Assembly: GCA_014338405.1 (NCBI GenBank)
Contig: JTDE01000922.1
Location: 103,296-167,295 of the forward strand
Reading direction: 5' to 3'
DNA: 64,000 bases
Source: Paragonimus skrjabini miyazakii
Taxonomy: Eukaryota > Platyhelminthes > Trematoda > Plagiorchiida > Troglotrematidae
Part shown: positions 49,200 through 62,689 of the stretch, piece by piece
Layout: each line of letters opens with the position of its first letter
Position numbering within the stretch: position 1 is the first letter of the stretch
Program-made: the position numbers and the translations under genes
The notes under the pieces: generated by a model
The model's input: only the letters and a program-made list of their open reading frames with translations
The model's database searches: none
What the model was told of the DNA's origin: nothing

Positions 49200-50437
49200 T
49201 CAATCATCATCATAGCAGCCATGAGCCTGACCAAAAGGTACTGTGGCTCATCATCATCATCATCATAACAGCCAGCTCAGGTCGCCGCTCACCTCAACAG
49301 TGACGTGGAATATCCTGGAAGATAAACGCTACTAAGAATTTTGAAAATTATTAAAGAAGACTAAGGGGAAGAACTGGATATGGTATGGATACAAGTAGGC
49401 TATTGACTGCGACACATCGCCATCTCGGATAGCGTCTCTAACCACCGGTTTGAGTGATCACGAGGACCCCAGCTAGGCGGGTGACACCTACCCACTCTGC
49501 TCACTGGAGCAGTCAGGGTCTCCATATTTCGTACCCACGTTGTTGCTTGACCACCGTGTGGTTTCACCCAACTGTTACTGGTCTCAGTATGCAATACTCG
49601 GTACGGTAAACGATCAGATGACATATGGAGTACGTGACCCAACCATCGCAAGCTGTGCAACGTGATTAGTTAATCAATTGATCGCGCATCCCGACCGTTC
49701 CGGAATACGCGCCGGCGAACGGCCACATTGCTCACACGATCAGTCCACTTAATATGGGCCAATTGGTGGAGACAACGATGGTCAAACACAGCAAACCTGT
49801 TGCTATCTTCTTTTTGAACAGGCCACGTTTCCGAACCATAGAGCAAAACAGAACGTACACAAGTAATATATACTTTTCCTTTCAGCGACAACCGAACGTC
49901 TTTTCGACGCCATAGATGACGCAGTTTAGCAAAGGCAATTCGTGCCTTTGCCATTCTTGCTGATATCTCATCAACAATATTACAACCTGACGAGATAGTG
50001 CTACCCAAGTATGTGAAACTGTACAGTCTCAAGAAAGTAGGGGGGGAAATGCCCCAGTCCTGAAGCAACACTTTACACTTTGAAGGTGCAAGGCGCATTC
50101 CATACAAACCAGCCCGGTCACTCACCTCGTTCAACATGGTCTGCATGTTTTCGGCAGAGGGGCTAAGTAAGACAATGTCATCTGCGTACTCCGGATTGGT
50201 CAATCTAGTGCCAGGAAGAAGCTCAACGCCAAGCCCACTGGATTCTCAAAGTGCACCATCCAGAATGTCGTCCATGGCCAAACTGGACAGAAACGGGGAA
50301 ATCGGACGCCCTTGACGAACACCACTAGAAGTGATGAGCGCCCGAGACAGTTGTCCATAAACTCTTACTATGCTTTCAGAGTAGACATACAGTGATCTCA
50401 ACAGATTCACGCATTTCCCTGGTACTCCCTTGCGGAG

Positions 50438-50537
50438 NNNNNNNNNNNNNNNNNNNNNNNNNNNNNNNNNNNNNNNNNNNNNNNNNNNNNNNNNNNNNNN
50501 NNNNNNNNNNNNNNNNNNNNNNNNNNNNNNNNNNNNN
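50438..50537. other. Assembly gap (100 N)
   Basis: Exactly 100 N, the usual placeholder for a gap of unknown size. It lies in the RT fingers/palm region between RGYVDHIFTL and the KGVPGKCVNLL block, so a piece of RT coding sequence is missing. Confidence 0.99.
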
Positions 50538-51137
50538 CAAGGTAAAAATATGATCAACGTACCCTCGACCGGATCGGAATCCTGCCTGTTCACCGCGTAA
50601 CTGGCTTTCTCTGGGCTTAGTGAGCCGACGTAAAATGAGACCAGTGAGTAACTTGGACGCAACTGACACCAAACGGATGTCTCTGTGGTTGTCACATAGA
50701 ATTCGGGCCTCATTTTTGAAAAGGAGGATGACTGTTAGTAGGCATCAATCGCGAGGAACCTCTCCAGTTTCCCAAATTGTCTGGAGGAGTTTTGCCAGTT
50801 CTGATATCAACCTCTTGCCACCATCCTTGAAAAGAGAAGGAGAGTGGAGGTCTGGTCCAGGAGCCTTATTACGCTTCAATAACTTAAGCTCCAATACCAC
50901 TTCTGCTTTCGACGGAGGACCATCTGAAACGCAATAACTGACCATTCGGGTCCCGTCGTCTACATGGTCTGGTTGAGGCCAACTGAACTGTTCTTCAAAA
51001 TGTTCAGCCCATCAGTGAAATCGGCGCGATTGATTGATGACAAGTGAACCAGCTTTTTCACATATCGCCTCACTTACACCGACTCCACGGCCAGTACAAT
51101 CACGGATCAGGGAAAAAAGGCTTTTTCAATCTCTTTC

Positions 51138-51555
51138 GAATGTTCTGTTGGGAAAAGGCACCTTTTCCAAAAAATCGCATAATTTGCAAGGAAAATGGGT
51201 TTCTTTATGTTCCGGGAATTTGAAGGCCCACCAGAATTCTGGAACATCCGAGGAGTTGTGCTCGGTTCTGATTGGTCCATTCGGTGACCTAGGCCCAAGG
51301 TCACCCAAAACCTATAAATACAGTTGCTGTAGATCAGAATTTTGCCTTCGGACCCAGCAGCAAATAAAGCTCGTTTGGAGGCCACCTTTTTCCTTACTTG
51401 TTGGAAGTCTCTTTGTTGCGAGAGTTGGAAACCGATACTTGCGCTCTGATTTTCGTACCGTTATGCGATATCGTTGCGTTCGTTCGTGGTATAGATACTG
51501 CTCGCGGTCTTTGCGTTATTCTTGTCTTTTCTCTATCAAGTGGGGTCGTAACACG
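51138..51555 (+). mobile_element. Probable solo LTR nested in the RTE copy
   Basis: Compared with the collinear RTE copy at 31.4 kb, about 415 bp is extra here. It begins TGTTCTGTTG (51141), has CTATAAATAC (TATA box, 51313-51320), AATAAAG 50 bp downstream (51363-51369) and ends near TAACA (51553). A possible TTCGA duplication flanks it (51135-51139, 51556-51560). This is the U3-R arrangement of a plus-strand LTR. A 293-codon plus frame across it is accidental. Confidence 0.6.
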
Positions 51556-53729
51556 TTCGACCAAGTATTGCTCACGGTCTTTGCGCAAGCTTTTAGTCAG
51601 CTTGCGTTTAAGTTCTCGACGGTCGTCATCATATTCAGAACCAGGTGGGATCGATCGACGCTTGTTCATGAGGCTTATCGACGTGACGGAAATCCAGTTC
51701 TGTCGCAAATGAACAGCTCCTTCGGAACATACGTGTTCACAACATGCTTTCATAGCTGCGGCGATTTGTTCCCAGCGTTCGTTAGGATCACTCACCTGAC
51801 TCGAAGTGGGCAACTTGTCCACCAACGCCTCCTAGAAAGCGTTATTTACACTCTCATCGCTCGAATGCCAGTTAAGTACCTTGCAGCTACGAGCGTATGT
51901 CCTCTGGGCAAATGACAAAACAAAACGGGCACGCACAACAACATGGTCCGAGTCCAGGTGGTTAATCCAAAACGCACGACAGTCCTTAACAGAGTGGCGT
52001 CACTTGTAACTGACTGCTATATGATCCAACTGTGTCCACGGCTGAGAAGCACACGGAGGTCTCCATGTAACACAGTGCTTCATCCTATGTTGTAAAGCAG
52101 TGCTCGAAATATGGAGACCGTAGGATACGCACAGTCGCAGTAGTCTTCCGCCATTGTCGGTGTGTTGTGCCCGAACACCAAGCATACCTCCCAGCCGCCT
52201 CTCATCCGGAGAAAGACAACCAAGCTGAGCATTAAAATCGCCCGCTAGTATGATGATGTCTGAGTGTTTAGTTTGCCTCAGAAAGTCAACTAGAGCGTCA
52301 GAGAACGCATCGTTGGTACCGTCCGAACAGCTGTTTCTTGGAGCGTACGCCGATACAATGAATACACAACGTCTTCCGGATTTGCGTCGACAGACTTTTA
52401 CCAATGTATTGAGTCTGATAGCGCACAAATGACTGTTCACTGGGATCCAATCGAGCAAGCGTTGCTCCGCACTGGGACTCAGTGCGATTCCCACCCTCAG
52501 CTTGACCGCAAGATTCAGCTTCGGCTTCACCAGAAACCCTGAGATAGAAGCGCTTGGATCGACAGTTATCTAGAGGTGAGCTCAAGTGGATAACCGTGCT
52601 AGAATCGCAGACTCGCGTCTCCAACACGCAGCACACATCAATACCCAGACTTGAGAGAGTGCTTGCCAGAGCAGCTTGCATAACCGACTTGTCGGAGAGT
52701 GCGGACATTGAAAGCGCCAATGCTTACCAGTTGTTTTGGCCTCAGAAAATAATTATCGCCCGAAGGCATATGGAAGGCAGAAGGAATAGGGGGTTAAACA
52801 GTAGGAGAAAGTCGAGATCGGTTAGTAATGTCACTGTCGAGAAAAAGATAACTTCGGATACTTCCCGGTCGTTTATGCCGCGGAGGAGGTTGATTTGAAG
52901 GACCCCACCCCGAATCTCTGACTCAAAAGTCTGACCTGTGAGACAACAGGATACAGGGTTTTCTTGGGGGACCCTACCCGGAGCCAATGACTCAAGAGTC
53001 TGACTCACTTGCCAGTGAGAGGCTTGCCTAGTCCGAGGGCGCAGTGAATACGATCTTCATGTCTCTTTCTGAGCACTGCTGCGCGCAGTGGATGTACTCG
53101 AAGCTACATCAGGCTTTTGAGAGGTAACATATGTTTTTCGACCGTATTGGATGATACGCCGGCGGTTACGGTTAACGGTTGGGCGATCAGAGTGCTCTTT
53201 GTTTGAGGGTACCTTTTCTAACCCCCTTCTTCCGGATACGGAAGACAGCATTGCCGCAATTATAAAAATAGTTATGCTGTATACCCATAAGATCGTGCCC
53301 CACTATCTAAGCACCCCTACGCGGTCAGTAATGCAGCAGACAATCCTAAGAATGTAACTGCTTTTCGTCTGACTGCTCCCCTTTGATCTGTCTGACAAGG
53401 TTGCACCTGTAAAGACCAGAGTCCTAGTCAGCATAGCCCGCCGGATCAAAACAGTACACAAGCCCGACCACCTCGTCAAGGTACCAGCGAAGGTCGGTTT
53501 GTTTATCGTTGTCCACACCTAATCTCAACGTCTTCGTTTGTCCAGTACATTTCCTCCTCAGAAAATCTAGATCTGCTCGTTTATGCTTCCAAAACGACGA
53601 GGACGCAGCCAACTGGACTGACAAACAGAGACTGTTGCAAATTCTCAAGGAGCCCGTCACCCAGTTCTAAATTATCTACGTTTTAGGTCACTGTTTTACC
53701 AACAATAAATAAATAACCCAGTTTAGTGA

Positions 53730-54215
53730 TCAAATGCCATCACTGGCTCCAACAATTTGTCCGATCTTGCACTCAATCTATACATCTAGGCAAATCAGTG
53801 ATCACACATTTGTACCCAAATATGTAGATGACACCGTGTTAGATATAAAACATCCACGTGGCATTTTCTTCATCCGACTTATTGGACGGTATGTCAAATT
53901 GATCGCGGTTCAGCAGACTGTTTGTTAACATGTCCAATATGCTATTGTTACTTACGAAAGATAACAAATATAGGGAACTTTCTGAGGAATTTTCATCCCT
54001 CCATGTAAATGAGAAACTTGCGTCGAATTCGATCTGTTAATTATCCAGGGCTTATGTTGAATTGCAATACGACGTGGTCACGTCATACCAACTACGTTTC
54101 CACTAAAGTCAGAAAGCCACTCCAATATATCCGCCGTTTAAATGTTCTCTCCATCCCATATCACTTAATCACTCGATGTATCGATGCACATGTGTGCCCC
54201 CATCATCATATTAGC
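53730..54215 (+). pseudogene. CR1/Jockey-like reverse transcriptase fragment
   Basis: The plus strand encodes TFVPKYVDDTVLDIKH (YxDD catalytic box) and, in another frame, NYPGLMLNCNTTWSRHTNYV, then STKVRKPLQYIRRLNVLSI. The latter fits the FLG-x-DLxWxxHV..KA..RL..LRRL thumb signature of CR1-type elements. It is distinct from the RTE copies, with frameshift and stops. Confidence 0.65.
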
Positions 54216-57157
54216 AAGGACGGCTGGAATAATGATGGCGTACGTGAAAATGATGACAATGAGCTCGTAAATATGTTTTGTGTAGATCTATCAATAAAGT
54301 CCACAGGCTATGAATTTGTCTTATCGGGTCGCAAACCAGGGAAAACACTATCCACAGCAGGAAGTAATAATAGATGTCTGGCGTTGAACTATTTAGTAGA
54401 ACGAGCAGAGTTTAAGCCAAAGCTTCTCGATTAAAAGACACCAGGCTGTAATAAGAGTTAGTGGGACTTTGCTCAATCAACAGTTGGTTAGAACTCAAGC
54501 AGTTATTGACGGTTAGAATAAAGGACGAAACTGAACTTGACAAATATATGAAAATTTCTAGTTCTATCCAAAGTTGTCTTCAAAAACCAAACGACGATTT
54601 GGTATATGGTGAAGACAGGTAACTGCATAAGTTGATCCAGTTAAATTTTGGTAGATGTTTTGTGATCAATGTGGATTCACCTGAATTAGGGCTGTCTACT
54701 TTTCTACGATGGGCAATAGAATGATAGTGCTTCATCAGTTCGATAGTGTAGTCAAAAATATACTTTGCATGGGCAATTGGAAATTAGCTTGCTGTGTATA
54801 CTGTTGACAAGAGAAAGCTAGAGAAGCGATTGATGCATGTGTTATGCTACCTGAGGAAGAGGAATACTTGACAGATAGAAAAGTTCATTAGCATTCAGTT
54901 GGTCAACCACAGGTAACGCGGTGAGAAAACCCGCCAGATTTTATGGGTCTCCTGAGGAAATAAGCTGGTTGTTAATACAACCGAGAAGTTGTCAGATGAC
55001 ATCAAACTTGATTAACTGTGTTGCCAACGTAAGCGCCGCTTTTGATATGGTCACAGTAAACACAGTCATTAGGAATAGATCGAGAGAGCAGGCCAAATTA
55101 GTAGATAGGCTAACCCACTCAGAAACAAAGTGTCTTCCGAGGTTTCGTGGATATGATCGTAATCGAGGTATGTACTAGAAATAGCCAATTTGGGAAGCTC
55201 CCTAATGTCTACAGGTATATTCCCGATAGCAAACCCTCGGAGGATGGAGAATTTAATTATAAACGATATGAAAGTAATATTCTATTTAATACCATTGAAG
55301 GAGGGAGCGTAGTTGTGACGTCGACGATGTGCCTAAGGTGTTTTAGCTTGTGGTGGAGATCATCCTTGGTAATCACAACACTTTTGTCGTCGTGGGAGAT
55401 ATTCACGAGGATATCCAGTACTTGTCAACGAAGTCCACATATATGCCATTTGGCTAGAGATAGTCTAAAAAAAACAGTCGTACAATCCACGACTGCAAGG
55501 GAAAACACACGAGTAGGTAGCGCTACACCGATCAAAAGACTTGAAGCGAAAGTGAATATGGTGTTTAGTTAATTATCATCATCATCAAAGACGGCGATGC
55601 ATCGCTGGTTGAAGCTGATACTTTACTTCCATACAGCCATGAAGAAAGAAGAAAGCTTTAGACAAAAAAAACTAATTGAGGAAGAGGGAGTGTCTAACTA
55701 CCGAAAGTACTATTCATAATTTGTTTCCCATGGTTTTTCGTCAAAGAATATTACACATTCTACCAGTCTTTCAAAACACCTACCACACCGTAGTGGAAGA
55801 CTCGTTGAGCCTATTGTTTTTCTCTACTTTACAGCATGCCGAAATTTTGTGACAAAAGTTCTAGTTACCAAAATAGTTGATCCCGGTGATCAGCGAAGTG
55901 GTGGACAGCTGTTTCGACTTAGCTGGGTCTCATCAGCACCATAGATACAGGAGAATATAAAGTACGACCCGTTAATAAGCGGCAGATTGCAGTCCAGAAA
56001 CTTATCTGCTAGACCAGTTGGTCGGTTTCAGCTTACGAGCAAACAGCTTAGGGAAGTAAATAATTCGTTCTCTTAATTCGGTAACCCTCTTAATATATTT
56101 CTATATTTTCCAATGGAATCGGTTACAGGCGATAATTTGCATGAACCCCGTCCAATTCTCTTTCGTAAGTTCCCACTTAGCCTGACTTCTATTCACACCA
56201 GTAGAACATACTCTCCAGTAAACTAGGAAAACCACAGCACCACTCTTCAACTAATACTGAATATCGTCCTTTACTAAACTAATTGCAAGCTATACTGCAA
56301 TTATCACTACTTTGTGACCTAGGTTCACTGAACTAACTGCTTCCATCGGTTAAGGTTGTACGTACATAAGATTCACATTTTAGGAGCGTATTCATTATAG
56401 TAAAGACTATGATTCTGAAACAGTTGGGTATGTATGTATGTATGTAAATTTCACTCACCGGATGGTTTAACAACTTTTTCTGTACAAGAAAACGTTGTAA
56501 GTATTCAACGGAAACCGTTTGTTCGTTTACTTAAGCAAAAAGCATACACGCTAGTCATTATAAACGGGGGGAAATATGCCAATGAAATAAGGCAGTAATA
56601 ATAAATGAAGTAGGTCAGTCCAAAGGCTTGTCTAGATGCGAGGACAATGAGAAGATGTGGATGGTGTTTAGTTGGTAACGAGCAAAATTCCCAAATGAAA
56701 AAAAAACGATAGATGGAAGGGAAAGAACCTAGAGAAATACAAACGACGCAACTGAGATCCACAAATGCGCGAAATCGCTGATAACACAGTTGGCGGAACA
56801 AAGAGTAGATCCCAGTCAGTTATTACAATAACGACGAACTGTTGCTTATCGGATTGATATCAATGAAAACTACTTCGCCAAACAGGTTGGAAAGATACCC
56901 GCCCAATTTACCTAACGCATAGTTACTGGGTTTCTAACGGAGGTTAGATGATTATGTAATGGTGTACACTGGTATAAGCTGACCACATCCCTCTGAAACT
57001 GCAGTCAGATTATTTTAGGCCTCTAACAAACGAGCTTATACACAGAAGGAAATAAACTGCGGGAGACAATAAAAACTGTTCTATCCCATCCATAATGTGA
57101 CCTTGACCGCAAGGTGGTTCGCGGTTTTAAGTGTTTTCAAACGGGTTACATTTCGTA

Positions 57158-57160
<3 letters not shown>

Positions 57161-57199
<39 letters not shown>
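57161..57199. repeat. (TA)n microsatellite, about 39 bp
   Basis: Uninterrupted TA run. A second short AT run lies at 57687-57705. Confidence 0.97.
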
Positions 57200-57201
<2 letters not shown>

Positions 57202-57686
57202 AAGAAAGTCCCGGTCGACCGTATGTTCGCGTCGAGGATGTTGTTCATTCTCCCGAGAGGATACAAGCTGAAATTTGTGAAGAAAACCACATTGCTCACT
57301 TAACAATTCGGAAAAACACCTTACGGAATGCGAAAGTTGCGTTCAACAATTTGAACCACTGCACGTCATTCAGATAAGGTTGACCGGGACTTTCTTTCAC
57401 AGTCGCCAAATCTCAATGAATAGAGCTGGGTTGGCACGAACAAGATGGTAGATCATGAGTTTCCATCGGTGGATTTTAGAAACCATCAACTTTCCTCTCA
57501 CATGATCATAGCTATCCCCACTTCTAACAGAAGCATGAAGATCTGACTCCGGTCAAAAGACGTATAGAATTACGCGCTGTCTACCGGCTCCCAATCTGGT
57601 TTTAGATGAACCCGTGGTTCCGATGCTAGATCTTTGAATTAAACGCTTTAGATAAGGCCGCAAACGAAACCCGTTTCGTAAGCAGA

Positions 57687-57705
57687 ATATATATATATAT
57701 ATATA
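57687..57705. repeat. (AT)n microsatellite, about 19 bp
   Basis: Short AT dinucleotide run. Confidence 0.95.
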
Positions 57706-58544
57706 AGCAAAACTGTCTTCCAGAAGCCACCTGAAGATATTTAGTTAGGATGCAATCAAAGATTTCGGTGGACACGCGAGTGAGCTGGTTCTAAAATAAC
57801 AACCCACTAAACGAAATTTCACTTAAGGCGGATTTGGTTTGTTTTGATTAACAGAAAGCTAATTAACACGTTCACGTATAGTCCACCAAAATATCGATAG
57901 AAATTGAGGCCTGGGGTTTCAAAACAAAGCGAACTACAGCTCACCACGTCGGCAAATGCTTAATCCGTACGATGTGAATAGATAATCTAACAGTTCTATG
58001 GTCAAGAAACTAGAGTAAAACTGCATGACACATCGGTTCCAACGGATGTCGAGCAAACTGCGAATCAATTCCAGTTACCTAGTGTACTAAACAGAAGAAA
58101 CTGAACAGTTAGCCACTATGTGGCAGAAAGATGCTGTTCCAATGAACGAGAAAAAACGTTAACGTCCAAACGTGTTGTGTTCTGTGCATATATAGGTCAC
58201 GCTTTAAAACCTAAGACGAGGTCATATCCGTTCAACAAGCAAGAAAACTATAACAGTTAAATCAGTCACCTCTTTAATAGTTAATGACTGTTCAGTAGCG
58301 TACCGAATGGAAGGAAAGCAACCGAATTAAGTCACCAGTGCTCTTGAAGATAGAAACCGAGCCGCACGTCGTAAGCGAAAAAACAAGATGTACGCCAAGT
58401 ACTACGGTAGCATTGTTGAGATATGCCTCAGATGAGAAAGTAACATGAGGAGCACCAATTCGCACTCATAACGTCTTTGATAATACACAACATTCTGGTA
58501 TAAAAGGACACACATACTGCGATAATTCACTTGTATATAATGTA

Positions 58545-58745
58545 GGTTTGCTGGCGCAGTGGTCAACACAATTACCTCGTGGGAGCGTCAGCTTGAGTTC
58601 AAATACTGGCAGTGTCCAGGATAGATAAGACAGATGTGAAACTCGAATCCAATGCTTCTTTCCGGTAAAGATCGATTGAGAAATCTGCGATCAATGTGAG
58701 TGGTGTTTAATTTATATTAACCAAAACCTTTACTACTAAAGTTTT
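58545..58745 (+). mobile_element. Hammerhead-family SINE, copy 3 (ribozyme lost)
   Basis: Box A-like CTGGCGCAGTGGTCAACACA, box B-like GAGTTCAAATACTGG, then GTGAAACTCGAATCCAATGC and a tail TGTTTAATTTATATTAACCA, collinear with copy 2. The CUGANGA half of the core has been lost between them. Confidence 0.8.
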
Positions 58746-58985
58746 TTTATTTATCGACCACGTCAATGCCCCACTGTTTTAGCCAACCGTTGGTGGATTC
58801 GGTGAATAAGGCCCCGTATGATAAACGCCCAACTAGCCCACAGAGTACGCGGTTCAACCACTGCACACGAGCCTCCAATACCTAGTCAATCTGTCGCGAG
58901 CCTTTGAGAATACACGCTCATGCAACCACACTACCCTGTGTGGGCCACTTGAAGGATGCAACGACTGTCAGCATCGTAAGTCCGT
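58745..58985 (-). mobile_element. RTE-like relic (C-terminal region)
   Basis: GATAAACGCCCAACTAGCCC, then ACAGAGTACGCGGTTCAACC resembles GTAAACGATCAGATGACATA, then GGAGTACGTGACCCAACC at 49607-49640 (the RWLGHVLHMS region). Strongly decayed. Confidence 0.6.
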
Positions 58986-59084
58986 CCACATTTTCCTAGC
59001 GGATATGCCATGTTTGCAAACCTTAGGATGGAATGGATAGTACCCAAGCTCATTTTGCCACTCCTGACCTATTCTGCAGCCTTA

Positions 59085-62000
59085 ACGTGGTGATGAGAAC
59101 TATGCACTGAGTCCTTCTGGAGGGTTAAGCTGACTAGGACTTCGGCCCTACGAGGTACAATCTTGTCAGACAGGCCAAAAGGGAGCAGTCATACGAAAAA
59201 CAGTTACACTAATAGGGTTATGTCGCACTACTGACCGCAGAGGAGTGCTCAGGTAGTGAAGCACGGCCCTGTGAGCACACAGCAGGACCATTTTATAGCT
59301 AGGGTATTGTTTTCCGAACAGGGAGGAGAGGTTTGGGAAGAATACCCTCAAACAATAGAGAACTCCGACAGCCGACGTATTATTCAACACTACAAATTTT
59401 CGTTATTCAAAAGCTCGATAAAGCTCCGAATAAATCCGCTGCGTGGAGCAGTGCTCAGAATCAAACACTAATGTCTAACTCACCGTGACGTTGGGCTTGG
59501 CAAGCCTGTCACTGCCAAATGAGTCAGACTGTTGAATCACTGGCCACGGGCAGTACCCCAAGAAATTCCTTTCTACCGTTGCCTTACTTTCGAATCAAAA
59601 ACTCAGGGTGGGTTTCCCCTCTGTGGCATAAACGACGGGGAAGTAACTGAAGTCATCGTCATCCTAACAGACCAATCTACTCATTTATACCTTCTTCTTT
59701 TGTTGCCAGTCGTCCTTTCTTCAAGACCATCGGTAAACATCGGCACTTTTAACGCCCGCACTCTTCGATAAAAAGATCAGCAAGCTGCTCTAGCGAGCAC
59801 CCTCTCGAGTCCAAAACTAGATGTGTGATGTCTCCGAAACGCGTCTTTATGATCCTAACACTGTCCTTCACTTAAATTCGCCCTTAGATAAAGCTACGGA
59901 TCAGCAGCTCTTTCTCAGGAGCCCGGGTGATGATGAGGCTGAATCTCGTAGTCAAGCCGGAAAGAGCGATGCACTGAGCTCTGAGATAGAGCAGAACCGA
60001 CTCAACTGGATCCTAGTGAATGGTCATCAGACTCAACACTTCAGTCAGGGTCCATCGACACATACCAGAAAGACATTGCTCACTTATCATATCTGCTTAT
60101 GCTCCACGGGACGACAGTTCAGATGCCGTCAGGAACGTTTTATACGATGCCTCTTTTGATCTTTCGAAACGAACTTAACACTCGGACATCGATGTGCTTG
60201 GTGGTGATATGAACGCACAACTCGGTCGTCATATTTCGGTGTCCGTGTGCGAAGCACTGACAATAGCGGCCGACTTTTAAAAGTATGCGCACCTCACAGA
60301 CTATAATATCGAGTAGCGTATTTCAGTACGAACGGCAATTCGTCATGTAGAGACCACACTGTACAACTCAACCATGGATACAAATTGATCATATCATTGT
60401 CAGTCATCGATTGTCGCTCAGTTTGGAGTAACCACTTTGACCCAGATCATGCCGTTGTTCGTGCCTACATTGGTTTATCGTTCACTTAGAGATCAGCAAC
60501 TCACCTGACCGCAAAATACTCCGTTGGAGAGTGAGGGTCGAGAGTGCATGGAGACTTTTTTTATCAGGGAATAGACGGGTGCCGTTTCCCTGATTAGTGG
60601 CTGCGTCGGCAGTCAGCAGGATGCTAGTAGGACGACATGTGGAAAAGACGGATCGCGAATTTATAGCCTATCGCGGCGATTGGACAGATGGGGTAAACAC
60701 TTTTAATAACAGCTTAAATGACCTGAGTCTGTTCATTCAGTTGTGGCTGATGAAGAATGTGTGGTTAGTTATGACATTCCAGACGATCCTCCGTCGGAAA
60801 CCGAAGTGGCATTGCAGCTCAAAATATTGAAAAGTAATAAAACCGTACATACGGACCTTCGTTTTCTAGCACGTTTTAAAGACGGCGGGGAAAGACTGTT
60901 GCTTGAACACTCGTCCTTTCCATAGGAGTAACTGAAGAAGTGCTTTAAGAACGGCGGTTAATAACGGTAATTTTTATTTTCAAAAAGGTTGCCGGGACGT
61001 CATACGACAACAACAGGGGCAATAATTTTGTCTTTATCATATTCAAGATGCTCACGGGTCTCGTAATGTAGCGGCTTCTGAAACAGAGATGGAACCAACT
61101 AAGAGAACAGGCAAGTTTCCGGTCTTGTCGCAAGTATTGTGACGGATACTGGAGCAGCGGCATTCCCTTTCTCAGCCAATGGTCGTGTTTTTTTAACCTA
61201 GAGGTTGCTTTGAAATGGTTACCCAGTAAGCTGTTTCCATCTCAGTGAAGTATGCTGATTTGTTGAAGCCGTTGCATGTCCGTTCTGAGTGCAAACCGCA
61301 CACTTACAGAGAGCTACCTCGAGCATTCTCTATGCCAAGTGACGTTCGACAGGGATGTCCGATCTCCCCTTTCCTTTACAACTTTGGGATGGACGATACT
61401 CTGGGAGGAGCGTTCAGAGGTTTCGATCATCTTGGGGGGCAGCTTCTATCAGGTGGTCCGATTGGTATTGAGTATGCGGACGACAGCGCTTTACTTAGTT
61501 CTTCAGCAAAGGATATACAAACTAAGTTGACTCGGTCAAATGGTAAAGCTGGTTCGCTATGGCAGGCAGTTTGCACCTCCAATGTGTAAAGTGATGTTAA
61601 AGGATTGGGCTGGCACTGACCCTATTCTTGATATTGCTGCAGACCGCCTGAGACTGCCGATCGTCTCACCAACCTGCGTAGTGTCATCTCGTCAGCTTGT
61701 AGCATTTCTGACGAGGTATCCATGAGAAGAGTGAAACCAAGTAATGCATTCGCCGATCTCTATCACATGTAGCGTCGCAAAAACGTTTGTCGATTAAAGG
61801 CGAAGTTTACAATGCGTGAGTGTGCTCACTTTTGCTCTATGGATCACAGACATGGCCTATTCATTCGGAAACTGTAGGGAGACTCTCGGTAATCCATTAC
61901 TTTGATCTCCGCCAGTTAGCATGTACCAAATGGGCTGACTTTGCAAGCAATGTGACAGTCCGTCGGCGCGGGATATGTGCAAGTTCGTGACCGATAGCCG

Positions 62001-62425
62001 ATACAGTCTTCGTTGGGTAGGACATGTACTCCGTATGTCGACGGAGCGTCTGCCGCACCGTGCATTGTTCTGTATGGTTGTTCATGGTTGGACGAAACCG
62101 CAAAGCAGACAGACGATGATGTGGTCAGGGCTTTGACCATTCCGCTGAGCAAGGTTAGTAGTTGTCGTCTACCTGGATGAGGAGTTGCCGACCATCCACA
62201 TCGTTGATTGGAAACATTCTCTGACATGGTAGTGTATCGCAATCAGTGGCGAGCCTGTATCCGCAATTTTTTCACCTTTCTTTTCCGTGAAACGCAATTG
62301 TTGTCCGTTTATCTTCTCTCTCTTCGTTCCTCCTCTATACACTCGTACCTATTTAGTAATCTGCAACTTGGTGGGTCACTCTACTCACTTCTGCAGCCAA
62401 AAGCTGAAGATGACTGACAGGCTGA
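59085..62425 (+). mobile_element. RTE-like non-LTR retrotransposon, decayed, divergent 3' UTR
   Basis: It is laid out 5' to 3' on the plus strand: 5' UTR (GTCCTTCTGGAGGGTTAAGC), leader, endonuclease remains (MCDVSETRLYDPNTVLHLNS; VLGGDMNAQLG with M for F; IDHIIVSHR), EN-RT linker, then RT (VRQGCPISPFLYNFGMDDTL, IGIEYADDSALLSSSAKDIQ) and C-terminal NQWRACIR. Many stops and shifts. The 3' UTR differs from that of 6345-6615, which suggests a separate subfamily. Confidence 0.85.
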
Positions 62426-62480
62426 CACAAACATTACATGCCCTTTCTGTCAGCAGATACCGGACGTCATTTCGACGAAG

Positions 62481-62675
62481 GTGACGAAAGTAACATGTTT
62501 CCTTTTGATTCCCACTGACATCTCCTCAGCAACATTAAAAGTTGAGCTAGACCTACCCAAGCGAAACGATTTGAGGTGGACGGCGTGCAATGTCTTCCAG
62601 GAGAAGTTGGACAGAGAAGACGAGAACAAAAACTGCAAACGAAAACAACTCGAGGCGGTTGCCAAGAGACACTAA
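62481..62675 (+). other. Small charged open frame, unrecognised
   Basis: A 64-codon frame reads TLKVELDLPKRNDLRWTACN, then VFQEKLDREDENKNCKRKQL. It looks coding-like and highly charged, but has no recognised family. The opposite strand carries decayed RTE sequence next to it, so it may be an accident. Confidence 0.2.
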
Positions 62676-62689
62676 CTTCACTGGCAGAG

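Larger units (their letters stand above)
49200..53485 (-). mobile_element. Near full-length RTE-like non-LTR retrotransposon (EN plus RT), defective
   Basis: Reading down the minus strand: 5' UTR (53485), a leader region, AP-endonuclease (52530-52000: VSAYAPRNSCSD, LAGDFNAQLGCLSPDE, TWRPPCASQPWTQLDHIAVS), linker (51825-51394), RT (50945-49670: LKRNKAPGPD, SGVRQGRPISPF, EYADDIVLLSP, LGSTISSGCN), C-terminal RWLGHVLHMSSDRLPYR and 3' UTR ending in ATGATGATG at 49200-49255. Interrupted by frameshifts, the N gap and a nested LTR-like insert. It is the reference copy for this window. Confidence 0.92.
54216..58544. other. Long intergenic stretch, no gene recognised
   Basis: Open frames at 54921-55178 and 55147-55572 (+) have protein-like patches (KLPNVYRYIPDSKPSEDGEF) but no known domain; they may be further decayed retroelement. 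The rest, apart from microsatellites at 56430, 57161 and 57687, shows nothing I can name. Confidence 0.4.

Noticed and set aside
51034..51915. Plus-strand open frame of 293 codons, the longest in the window
   Set aside because: It runs antisense to the RTE linker and across the LTR-like insert. The same antisense frame recurs in the 31 kb copy only because the repeat is conserved. No domain.
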